Assembly (NCBI GenBank): GCA_030426865.1
Contig: JAUHXN010000167.1
Location: forward strand, 1 to 6,421
Length of the DNA stretch: 6,421 bases
Reading direction: 5' to 3'
Source: a bacterium
GTDB taxonomy: Bacteria; Bacteroidota; Ignavibacteria; Kapaibacteriales; UBA2268
Under the pieces are notes generated by a model that was given only the letters and a program-made list of their open reading frames with translations, did not search any database and was not told where the DNA came from. This document shows, piece after piece, positions 1-6,036 of the stretch. A program made the translations under genes and the position numbers. Each line of letters opens with the position of its first letter. Position 1 is the stretch's first letter.

Positions 1-402
1 AACTCTGTGGTAAGTTAATGCCGCTCTTATACAGTTCTTGAATTCTTTTTCTGGAATTTCTTCATCTAATTGGAATACTATAGCTCGTTTCCCTTCGAAT
101 TCGAATATATTTTCATAGATTTTTTTAAATGTCTCTACGAGTGTAGTTGAGCAACTGAAGTACATAGCATATTGTTCTGGCGATTTGGGTTTCCAATCAA
201 TTCGTATTGTACTTCCTTTCTTTGCTAGATAGCTAGGTTCGCCCCACTTTAGAGTTTCTTCTAGTTGAGTTATTTCTTCAATTTCGCTTGCAGTTTCAAA
301 TATTATTCTTCGAAGATTTTCGATTTTACTCCGAACAGCATCAGGATAATTTTCAAATACTAGATTTACATCGGGGTTAGAATTAATAGACAGGTTAGTC
401 AT
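1..402 (-). CDS. DUF1801-family protein (YdhG-like), 3' end outside window
   Basis: An open frame starts at the ATG at 402-400 and runs without a stop to the left edge, giving 134 residues. The order of elements fits the small DUF1801 family: an N-terminal helix with YPDAVRSKIENLRRII (residues 19-34), the KWGEPSY motif (52-58), a short strand pair with RIDWKPK (67-73), a central YAMYF strand, then FEGKRAIVFQLDEEIP (102-117) and a final helix ending LTYHRV. Family members are commonly about 140 residues and end soon after this last helix, so only a few residues are probably missing. The family's biochemical role is not well defined, so no function is assigned. The gene follows the terminator at 418-445 with only about 15 bases between, so it probably has its own promoter or depends on read-through. 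No good Shine-Dalgarno site is visible; the region before the ATG is an A-run. The family call is from motif recognition, not a search. Confidence 0.8.
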   Translation of the reverse strand, partial: MTNLSINSNPDVNLVFENYPDAVRSKIENLRRIIFETASEIEEITQLEETLKWGEPSYLAKKGSTIRIDWKPKSPEQYAMYFSCSTTLVETFKKIYENIFEFEGKRAIVFQLDEEIPEKEFKNCIRAALTYHRV

Positions 403-417
403 TTTTTTCTCATTGTC

Positions 418-445
418 AAAAAAAAGCCTTCTAATACAAGAAGGC
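418..445 (-). terminator. Rho-independent terminator after the lipoprotein gene
   Basis: Read on the minus strand, GCCTTCT (445-439) pairs perfectly with AGAAGGC (432-426) across a six-base loop. Eight consecutive T residues (425-418) follow directly. The G/C-containing stem with its U-tract is a textbook intrinsic terminator. It lies 31 bases after the lipoprotein stop codon and is oriented to end transcription of the outer-membrane protein/lipoprotein unit. On the plus strand the stem is followed by CCGTATATT and has no T-run, so it is one-directional. Confidence 0.9.
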
Positions 446-476
446 CCGTATATTAAAGTATTAAAGCAATTATGTT

Positions 477-1067
477 TTAATTTGTTCTAATTCTCAACAC
501 CATATCCATATGCGATTTGATATAGTCAAATTTATTATCGACATTTTCACCAACTAGACCACTATACTCTGTAACTACAACAAAGTAAGGACTCTTTTTG
601 ATTTGTTCAGAAATTAAGTTCCCTAGTTCACTAGGAACTTCTATAATGTGTTTAGCTGTCTTATAATAGTCGGAAACATGAAGATTCTTGAATTCACCTA
701 ATTTATATCTTTGACCCGGTATTCTACTACCATTAAAAGTAGTTGGAATTAGATAAAAGTTTACTGATTCGAAAACAATAGAATCAATATCCATATTGTT
801 TTCTGTTCTTAGCTCATCTATTCTATAATTAAAATGTAGAATAGTTGCATCTTCAATTTTGTCTTTATTATCTCTATATGTTTCATAATCGTTCAAATCA
901 GTGAAATCAATAGAGCTATCTGGAACCATCTTGTCTTCAAAAATGGGATCAAAGTCAACAGTAATTTGTAATATAACATCACTTATGTTTGTTACATCAC
1001 AACTATTAAAGCCTATGATACCAGCTGCAACTAAAAGTGCAACTACAATGCTTTTAATGTTTTTCAT
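477..1067 (-). CDS. Predicted lipoprotein, unrecognised family
   Basis: This is a complete 196-residue frame from ATG at 1067 to TAA at 479-477. The N-terminus is a lipoprotein signal peptide: two lysines in the first five residues, a hydrophobic stretch IVVALLVAAGIIGF (residues 7-20), then NSC with the likely lipidated cysteine at C23. The mature part is acidic and strand-rich, with DFDPIFEDKMVPDSSIDFTD (39-58) near the front and no transmembrane helix. I see no catalytic motif and do not recognise the family. The only Shine-Dalgarno candidate is AGGT at 1080-1077, nine bases from the ATG. The gene starts 35 bases after the stop of the outer-membrane protein gene and is followed by a strong terminator, so it is probably the last gene of that transcript. 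It may be a periplasm-facing or surface partner of the barrel protein; that is inferred only from adjacency. Confidence 0.85.
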   Translation of the reverse strand: MKNIKSIVVALLVAAGIIGFNSCDVTNISDVILQITVDFDPIFEDKMVPDSSIDFTDLNDYETYRDNKDKIEDATILHFNYRIDELRTENNMDIDSIVFESVNFYLIPTTFNGSRIPGQRYKLGEFKNLHVSDYYKTAKHIIEVPSELGNLISEQIKKSPYFVVVTEYSGLVGENVDNKFDYIKSHMDMVLRIRTN

Positions 1068-1102
1068 AATATAAATACCTATAATAATTAATAATCATAT
1101 TT

Positions 1103-2275
1103 TTATTCAGTGACTTCGTCGTTATCAACCCATTCTTTGAAACGAAGTCTGATACCACCGTTAAGGAACATTTGTGAAGCATATCCCATATCCAAATGAA
1201 GGTCCATTATTCCAAATTCGTAAGAAGCACCAACTGTAAATCTCCAATTAGTGAAAGTTTCTATATCAAATGATAGTGGCTTTAATAATCTAACTTCTTC
1301 ATATGGGTTAGTTTCGACATTCTTTCTAGCTGCAACGTGTGCATCATAGTTTAATTGTTGTTCAGTCGAAATAGCAGATCTTGATTTCAGGGTGATTCCA
1401 TCTTCTTGATAATATTCAGCTTGGTAACCATTTTGTCTTACCATATTGAATGTACCTGATAAATCTTCAATCTGTAATCCACCATAAAGTGAGAAGCCAT
1501 CGCCAAACCCTTTACTAAAGTGAAGACCAACTGACCAAGAATTCATATCGATTGTTTCTGCTAGAGTCATAAATTGGTAAGATGCATTTAAAGCAAGTGC
1601 CATATCGTCTTCTTCATTGAATAAGTCCATCCAATGGTCTAATTGTTGATTTGCAGAAATTGCTAAGTGACTATACATCTCATCGTCAATTGGAGCACCT
1701 AAGAATCGAAACCTTAGTTCAGTCCTTGTAGGTAAACCAAAGACTAGTTGAAATGCTGGTAATGAAGCCATAGTAGTAATATTAGTTCCTTCATTGAAAG
1801 CAATAGTTTTGTATATACTATCTGCTGGGTCTCCACCTTGGACAGGCGCTACTACATAGATCGCATTACTTGCACCACCGTATATAGTAGGTTGCTCAAC
1901 AGTTCCACTTATATTCCTTACGATTTTACCATTTTGATAAATCGCATTGTCCATTATTGTTGTGTCTCCGAATGCAGCAGGTAATACAGCATCGTAAACT
2001 TGTTGACTACCTGGTATAAGAGTAGAGGAAAGTGATAAATCAATTCCTATAGAATAACTCTCATCATACGAAGCAACTGTAAACAGGTTTGATTGGGCAC
2101 CTTGACCTATAGTTGTGAATAATGGTTTTGTATATCCTTGTAAGTTTTTCGATGTAAATAAATTGAAATCACCTGGTACTTCAAGTACTCCATCTTTATT
2201 AAAATCAGCTTTTGCATCAAAGGAGAAAGCCACTGATATTGTAATTCCAATTAAAAGTAAAATAACTTTATTCAT
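1103..2275 (-). CDS. Outer-membrane beta-barrel protein, DUF6588-like
   Basis: This is a complete 390-residue frame from ATG at 2275 to TAA at 1105-1103. A signal peptide spans about residues 1-23 (MNKVILLLIGITISVAFSF core, likely cleavage after AKA at 21-23). The start of the mature protein carries NLQGYTKPLFTTIGQGAQS (44-62), and GLPTRTELRFRFL lies at 180-192. Both resemble what I remember of the DUF6588 family of FCB-group bacteria. The second half has alternating amphipathic strands typical of a barrel: SWSVGLHFSKGFGDGFSLYGG (about 246-266), WRFTVGASYEFG (344-355) and MFLNGGIRLRF (369-379). The barrel seems to end near F379; the last residues, KEWVDNDEVTE, form a charged tail with no terminal aromatic residue. 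DFNKDGVLE at 24-32 looks like a DxNxDG calcium loop but is probably incidental. Cargo or ligand is unknown. Outer-membrane location is fairly sure, the DUF6588 name less so. Confidence 0.75.
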   Translation of the reverse strand: MNKVILLLIGITISVAFSFDAKADFNKDGVLEVPGDFNLFTSKNLQGYTKPLFTTIGQGAQSNLFTVASYDESYSIGIDLSLSSTLIPGSQQVYDAVLPAAFGDTTIMDNAIYQNGKIVRNISGTVEQPTIYGGASNAIYVVAPVQGGDPADSIYKTIAFNEGTNITTMASLPAFQLVFGLPTRTELRFRFLGAPIDDEMYSHLAISANQQLDHWMDLFNEEDDMALALNASYQFMTLAETIDMNSWSVGLHFSKGFGDGFSLYGGLQIEDLSGTFNMVRQNGYQAEYYQEDGITLKSRSAISTEQQLNYDAHVAARKNVETNPYEEVRLLKPLSFDIETFTNWRFTVGASYEFGIMDLHLDMGYASQMFLNGGIRLRFKEWVDNDEVTE

Positions 2276-2280
2276 AAGTA

Positions 2281-2285
2281 CTCCT
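2281..2285 (-). promoter_or_regulatory. Strong Shine-Dalgarno site of the outer-membrane protein gene
   Basis: On the minus strand AGGAG is followed by TACTT and then the ATG at 2275-2273, giving ideal five-base spacing. The other starts in this window have weak or no such site, so this gene appears set up for high translation, as expected for an abundant outer-membrane protein. It also fixes the start codon. Confidence 0.75.
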
Positions 2286-2343
2286 AAATTTGAGATTTGA
2301 TTGCTTTCAAATTAATAATTATTTCAAAAAAACTATAATCATA

Positions 2344-3303
2344 TTATCTATTTGCGAACTCTATCATATTTTTATTATTCATTTTTTTAAATACATATAC
2401 ATACATCTGTGTTGGGTTACTGACCTTGACTTTGCCTTTCACTTTTGGTCTTATAAGCACAGTTGATGTTTTTGTACTATAAACATTATTTGCATCAAGT
2501 ATTAGTTCTATGTCTGATAGTTCTATTTCCGAAATGGCAGTTATACCACCTTTCACAGTCACATCGAACCTTTTAGGCATAATATCATAACTCTCAGCTT
2601 TACCATTAATCAGTGTATAAGGTACATCGTTGAAAGTTCTTTCCGCTATTTGTTCAAGTTTACCATACACATATACACTTTGTCTAGATTTAGCAACTAT
2701 TGACTCTAAGGTATCTTGAAGTGAAATTTTAGTTCGGAATTTATTTGCAACATTACTGATTACAGTATATTCAGTCTTCCATGCCTTTATTTTACTTACT
2801 ACCTTATTATTTCCTTTAATTCGAATTCTCTCTGGCTCAACTTTAGGACCTTCTACTAGAGTAAATCCTTGAGTAGGCACTATTTTAACATCGGGTTCTA
2901 CTTCTACGAAGTACTCACCACTTATACCTGTCCTTATTTCAACATTGTCAGGTAGAGCATCTATTGTTTCTAAATTGCCAATATACCTAACCGATTTGAG
3001 TATTTGTTGCCTCCCTACTTCGATATCATTTTTCTCTATCCTTTGTTTTGATAAATCAAGGCTAATTTCTTTAGAAGTATTGAAGAAAAGTAAGTTGAAT
3101 ATATCCCAACCCTTTCCTTTTACTTCTATATCCAAATTCTGTGGAATCGGGTTCTCTATCGCCCTATTATTAGGCATTATCACTTTCAAAGGTACTTTGA
3201 CGAATGTAACGTATTCGTTGTTGAGAGTAGTATATACCCACAGAGTTATTGCTAATAATATAGCTCCGACTAAGGATTTCTTTACTCTAAACTTCTTTTT
3301 CAT
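2344..3303 (-). CDS. YbbR/CdaR-like membrane-anchored protein
   Basis: This is a complete 319-residue frame from ATG at 3303 to TAA at 2346-2344. A basic N-terminus (MKKKFRVKK) leads into one transmembrane helix, about residues 10-27, containing the LLAITLWVY sequence typical of YbbR proteins. The rest is extracytoplasmic and consists of roughly three YbbR-type beta modules: about 31-125 (beginning FVKVPLKVIMPNN), 130-215 (with GFTLVEGPKVEPERIRIKG at 146-164), and 218-306 (FNDVPYTLINGKAESYDIMP, then FDVTVKGG). In Firmicutes, YbbR (CdaR) is encoded beside the diadenylate cyclase CdaA and modulates it. No cyclase gene is in this window, so a c-di-AMP link is only possible here. The start overlaps the dnaG end by 17 bases, implying the same transcript and probably translational coupling. 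A weak AT-only hairpin near the stop is not a convincing terminator. Confidence 0.82.
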   Translation of the reverse strand: MKKKFRVKKSLVGAILLAITLWVYTTLNNEYVTFVKVPLKVIMPNNRAIENPIPQNLDIEVKGKGWDIFNLLFFNTSKEISLDLSKQRIEKNDIEVGRQQILKSVRYIGNLETIDALPDNVEIRTGISGEYFVEVEPDVKIVPTQGFTLVEGPKVEPERIRIKGNNKVVSKIKAWKTEYTVISNVANKFRTKISLQDTLESIVAKSRQSVYVYGKLEQIAERTFNDVPYTLINGKAESYDIMPKRFDVTVKGGITAISEIELSDIELILDANNVYSTKTSTVLIRPKVKGKVKVSNPTQMYVYVFKKMNNKNMIEFANR

Positions 3304-5152
3304 ACATCACTTCTCGTCTTTTTATTAGTTCTTTATAATTTACTAATAATGAATCATTTTCTGGTTCTTTTTCTATTCTTTCTATTACTAAATTAATCTC
3401 TTCATCCAAGTTGTTAAGTATTATATTTCTGATAGCTTGTTGAATTAATAATTCCTCATTTAGTGTTTCAACATGTCTAAATTTGTCCCATTCATCTGAT
3501 GGTCTAAATTCTTCGTTTAGTAATAGAACATTAGTTAATATATCATTTATTTTCTCTTCTGCTTCTTCTGAATGTAAAATTTGTTGAAATAGTTCCTCTG
3601 TAGTATTAAACTCAAGGTATTCTAAATGGTCAAATATTCGCATTGCCATCTCAGATTGGAAAAACTCAGGTGTTAACTGTAGTCTTTCTATTACTTGCTT
3701 TATATCTTTACTATGAAGAAGATAAGAAAATATTTTTATTTCAGCGTCATTTAGTACTTGTTTAAGTTCCGAAACCATATTTTCTGGTTGCCAAGTGCTC
3801 TTACCTCCTTGTATTAACTGGAGATTTCCCCGTTCCGTATTATTGCTAGCTTTCGATTTTTCTTGATAGATTAACCCTCTTTCGGACTCGCTCAAATCTA
3901 ATAGCGAGGCAAGACTATTTATATAATGGTCATGAACAAATACATCTTTTATTTTGTTTATTGTTCTAACCATCAACTGTAAAAATTCAGAAAGAAGTTT
4001 AGGATTCTTAAAATCACTATTTTTCTTAAAGTTCTCAACTCTAAATTCTACAAAAGTCTTTGCTTTTCTGAGCAATAACTCATATTCCTTCTTACCTTTT
4101 TCTCGGATAATACTGTCAGGGTCTTGTCCTTCTGGTAGAACAACAATCTTGACATCTATCTCATTTTCCAAACATAAATCAATGGATTTGTCAGCAGCAT
4201 TTACTCCAGCTCTATCCGAATCATAATTCAGGTAAACTGAATTTACATATCTTTTTAACCTTGTAGCGTGTTTCTCTGTAAGGGCAGTACCACTTACTGC
4301 AACTACATTCTCTACTCCTGCTTGGCTTAGTGAAACAACGTCAGCGTATCCTTCTACTAATATTGCTACTTCATTATTCCGAATGGCATCCATCCCTTCG
4401 TAAAAGCCATATAAAACATCACTTTTATCATATATTGAAGTTTGGGGTGAATTGATATATTTCGCGGCTTTTTCGCTATTAGTAAGGTCTCTACCACCGA
4501 ATCCGATAACTTTACCTAGATGATCTTTGATAGGGAAGATGGCTCGACCTTTAAATCTATCATACAGTTTACCATTTTTACTTTTACCAATAACACCAGA
4601 CTCAAGCATTATCTGCTCTGTATATCCTTTGCTTCTAAGATGATTTACAGTTGCATCCCAGCTATCAGGTGCGTAACCTAATGCAAATTTATCTTGAACA
4701 TCACTAGTAAATCCACGTTTTATAAAGTACTCTATGGCAATGTGCTTTTCATCTAATCGCATTGAAGTAATGTAAAACTTCTTGACTTCTTCGAGTAATT
4801 CAAGCGTTCTTTTTCTTTTTGATACTTTTTCGGTACTTTGTTTTTGTTCCGAATTCGATTGAGTAGGTATTTCAATACTTAGCTTATTTGCTAGTTCTAC
4901 TACCGCTTCTAGAAATGTTATTCGTCTATATTCCATAAGGAACGTGAATACATTACCACCTTTTCCTGAGGAGAAATCTTTGAATATTTGCTTATCTGGC
5001 GATACTACGAAAGATGGGGTTTTCTCATTAGTAAAAGGACTAAGGCCAATATAGTTTTTTCCACGTTTTTTCAATACCAGATGGTCACTAATTATCTCTA
5101 CTATATCAGCGTCCCGTCTTATTTGTTCTATTATTTCTTCTGGTATATGCAT
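3287..5152 (-). CDS. dnaG: DNA primase DnaG with a zinc-less CHC2-type domain
   Basis: DnaG makes RNA primers at the replication fork together with the replicative helicase. The frame is complete at 621 residues, ATG at 5152, a normal family length. Domains: N-terminal CHC2-type domain (about 1-100), RNA polymerase core with YDRFKGRAIFPI (197-208), GFGGR (217-221) and YINSPQ (232-237), TOPRIM domain, a polar linker (about 430-460), and a C-terminal helicase-interaction-like helical region (about 460-621). The TOPRIM catalytic acids are present: E267 and D271 in EGYAD, D311 and D313 in YDSD, D344 and D346 in QDPD. They sit about two residues or fewer from their E. coli equivalents. The anomaly is the zinc site: the usual CPFH and KCFGCG appear as SPFT (38-41) and KDFSSG (58-63), so all four ligands are lost while NEKTPSF and GKGGN are kept. 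One base separates it from folK, and it overlaps the YbbR gene, so it sits mid-operon. Confidence 0.97.
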   Translation of the reverse strand: MHIPEEIIEQIRRDADIVEIISDHLVLKKRGKNYIGLSPFTNEKTPSFVVSPDKQIFKDFSSGKGGNVFTFLMEYRRITFLEAVVELANKLSIEIPTQSNSEQKQSTEKVSKRKRTLELLEEVKKFYITSMRLDEKHIAIEYFIKRGFTSDVQDKFALGYAPDSWDATVNHLRSKGYTEQIMLESGVIGKSKNGKLYDRFKGRAIFPIKDHLGKVIGFGGRDLTNSEKAAKYINSPQTSIYDKSDVLYGFYEGMDAIRNNEVAILVEGYADVVSLSQAGVENVVAVSGTALTEKHATRLKRYVNSVYLNYDSDRAGVNAADKSIDLCLENEIDVKIVVLPEGQDPDSIIREKGKKEYELLLRKAKTFVEFRVENFKKNSDFKNPKLLSEFLQLMVRTINKIKDVFVHDHYINSLASLLDLSESERGLIYQEKSKASNNTERGNLQLIQGGKSTWQPENMVSELKQVLNDAEIKIFSYLLHSKDIKQVIERLQLTPEFFQSEMAMRIFDHLEYLEFNTTEELFQQILHSEEAEEKINDILTNVLLLNEEFRPSDEWDKFRHVETLNEELLIQQAIRNIILNNLDEEINLVIERIEKEPENDSLLVNYKELIKRREVMYEKEV

Positions 5153-5153
5153 C

Positions 5154-5696
5154 TTAATTCATTTTATCTATTTGACAGCAATCTTCACATTGCTTGACTA
5201 ATTGTTCCAAACTTAATTCGTTGTTCGGTGGTATATAGTGACCCGCTATCTCAGCAGCTGGTACTAATACAAAATTTCTTTTTCTATATTCTTTATGAGG
5301 AATCGTTAGACTCTCAGTTTCTACTATTTCTTTTCCGTAGAATATTATATCTATATCTAACTCCCTTTCGTGCCATCTTTCACGTTCTAGTCTGCCATAC
5401 ATTTTCTCGATTTCTTTACACTTGGCCAGCAAATCAGTAGGGGAGTGTTGAGTCATACCTTTGACACAAATATTAATAAACCAATTCTGGTCTTTCACCC
5501 CATAAGGCTCTGTACCATAATAAGAAGACACTACTACCTGCGAAATCAATCCAAGCTCAACTAACGTCTCTACAGCATTGTCTAGGGTAGTTTTTTTATC
5601 CCCAATGTTAGCACCCAATGAGAGCAGAACGAAAGTATTTTTAATGTTAGATTCTATCAATTTGTATTCGCAGTATGTATATTTACTCAACTTCAA
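5154..5696 (-). CDS. folK: 2-amino-4-hydroxy-6-hydroxymethyldihydropteridine pyrophosphokinase (HPPK)
   Basis: This cytosolic enzyme transfers pyrophosphate from ATP to 6-hydroxymethyl-7,8-dihydropterin, the step before dihydropteroate synthase in folate synthesis. HPPK hallmarks are in order: LLSLGANIGD (24-33), SSYYGTEPYGVKDQNWFIN (57-75), the signature RERWHERELDIDIIFYG (105-121) and IPHKEYRKRNFVLVPAAEIAG (132-152). D114 and D116 match the two magnesium-binding aspartates, and R107, W108 and R111 match nucleotide-contact positions. H109 replaces the usual Gly/Ala of the signature. The longest frame begins with TTG at 5696. No ATG lies upstream of the first motif, and TTG codons at 5690 and 5660 are alternatives; the last gives a more typical N-terminus (IESNIKNTFVLLSLG). 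No Shine-Dalgarno site separates them, so the exact start is uncertain. TAA, one G, then ATG links it to dnaG. It is the first gene of the unit after the 341-base repeat-filled gap. Confidence 0.93.
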   Translation of the reverse strand: MKLSKYTYCEYKLIESNIKNTFVLLSLGANIGDKKTTLDNAVETLVELGLISQVVVSSYYGTEPYGVKDQNWFINICVKGMTQHSPTDLLAKCKEIEKMYGRLERERWHERELDIDIIFYGKEIVETESLTIPHKEYRKRNFVLVPAAEIAGHYIPPNNELSLEQLVKQCEDCCQIDKMN

Positions 5697-5731
5697 TATA
5701 ATAAAAAAATGGGGGATTTAAAGTGTAATTA

Positions 5732-5756
5732 GTTCACTGTGGCTCTCGAAGTGAAC
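5732..5756. repeat. Palindromic repeat unit R1
   Basis: GTTCACT (5732-5738) and AGTGAAC (5750-5756) are perfect inverted arms around an 11-base centre, GTGGCTCTCGA. The layout resembles a short dispersed palindrome seen in many bacterial genomes, which I remember as about GGTCACTGAGC..GTCGAAGTGACC. That comparison is from memory. Read on the minus strand it would form a hairpin in the folK leader. No T-run follows directly, so it is not a terminator. Confidence 0.65.
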
Positions 5757-5799
5757 AAAAGTTTAAATTTTCTAGAATTCTTGTAGCATCGGATGATAT

Positions 5800-5846
5800 G
5801 TCATTGCGAGGACACAGAGCGAAGCGATGTGGAGGTGGCAATCTCC
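5800..5846. repeat. Palindromic repeat unit R2 (CATTGCGAGG...GGCAATCTCC type)
   Basis: The unit begins GTCATTGCGAGG and ends GGCAATCTCC, with GAGCGAAGCGA in the centre. ATTGC (5803-5807) pairs with GCAAT (5838-5842), and CACA (5813-5816) pairs with TGTG (5828-5831) inside it, giving a nested hairpin. This is a recognisable dispersed intergenic element that occurs, with small variations, in many unrelated bacterial genomes. It is much richer in G and C than its flanks. Confidence 0.75.
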
Positions 5847-5900
5847 ATTTACAAAAATACTGTATTTATCTCTATTTATATATTGTATAGACATATTGCT

Positions 5901-5924
5901 TGTGATGAGCTGCGTCGAAGTACA
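5901..5924. repeat. Degenerate repeat unit R3
   Basis: TGTGATGAGCTGCGTCGAAG, followed by TACA, keeps the GAGC..GTCGAAGT core of the same remembered palindrome as R1. Its outer arms are eroded, leaving only TGT/ACA as pairing ends. It is probably a decayed copy. Confidence is limited because the match is from memory and the arms are short. Confidence 0.5.
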
Positions 5925-5930
5925 TACGTC

Positions 5931-5970
5931 TCCTAATCCTTCAAACCCTTTTTTACAAGTGGGCTTCCGA
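5931..5970. repeat. Possible decayed CCC...GGG inverted repeat
   Basis: TCCTAATCCTTCAAACCC is followed by a T-rich centre, ACAAGTGGG and CTTCCGA. CCC (5946-5948) and GGG (5961-5963) flank a partly complementary interior (CTT with AAG). It resembles intergenic elements of the CCCTCCTTGCAAGGAGGG kind that I recall from Bacteroidota-like genomes, with several mismatches. It lies directly between R3 and R4, as if part of a composite element. Confidence 0.35.
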
Positions 5971-5976
5971 CTTTGC

Positions 5977-6005
5977 GTCACTCTGAGCGTAAGCGAAGAG
6001 TCTAG
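5977..6005. repeat. Palindromic repeat unit R4 (GTCACTCTGAGCG...GCGAAGAGTCT type)
   Basis: ACTCT (5980-5984) and AGAGT (5997-6001) are perfect inverted arms. Inside them GC-GTAA-GC (5987-5994) can close on a GNRA-type tetraloop. The whole resembles the common dispersed element I remember as GTCATTCTGAGCGAAGCGAAGAATCT. It shares the GAGCG..AGCGA core with R2. Confidence 0.7.
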
Positions 6006-6036
6006 GGTGGAATGCTCAATATTATATTATTTTACT

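Noticed and set aside
1106..1120. Repeat-like GTGACTTCGTC sequence at the 3' end of the outer-membrane protein gene
   Set aside because: It resembles the repeat core over only about ten bases with mismatches and has no inverted arms, so it is probably chance.
2326..2347. Possible terminator between the YbbR and outer-membrane protein genes (minus strand)
   Set aside because: ATAAT and ATTAT can pair around a three-base loop with a seven-T run nearby, but the stem is only five A/T pairs and overlaps the YbbR stop codon. Too weak to call.
2945..3328. 127-codon plus-strand frame opposite the YbbR gene
   Set aside because: It is antisense to a clearly coding region and its hydrophobic, serine-rich translation is what the complementary strand of AT-rich coding DNA yields. 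The same applies to the plus-strand frames at 2115-2300, 3954-4226, 4988-5197 and 5228-5440.
5703..5800. Promoter for the folK unit
   Set aside because: Sequences such as AACTTTTG and TACACTTT come within a mismatch of the Bacteroidota -7 element, but none has a properly spaced -33 TTG. In AT-rich sequence such near-matches are expected by chance.
5772..5981. 69-codon minus-strand frame in the gap upstream of folK
   Set aside because: It is read through repeats R2, R3 and part of R4, has no protein-like features and no ribosome binding site. Repeat sequence happens to be open in this frame.
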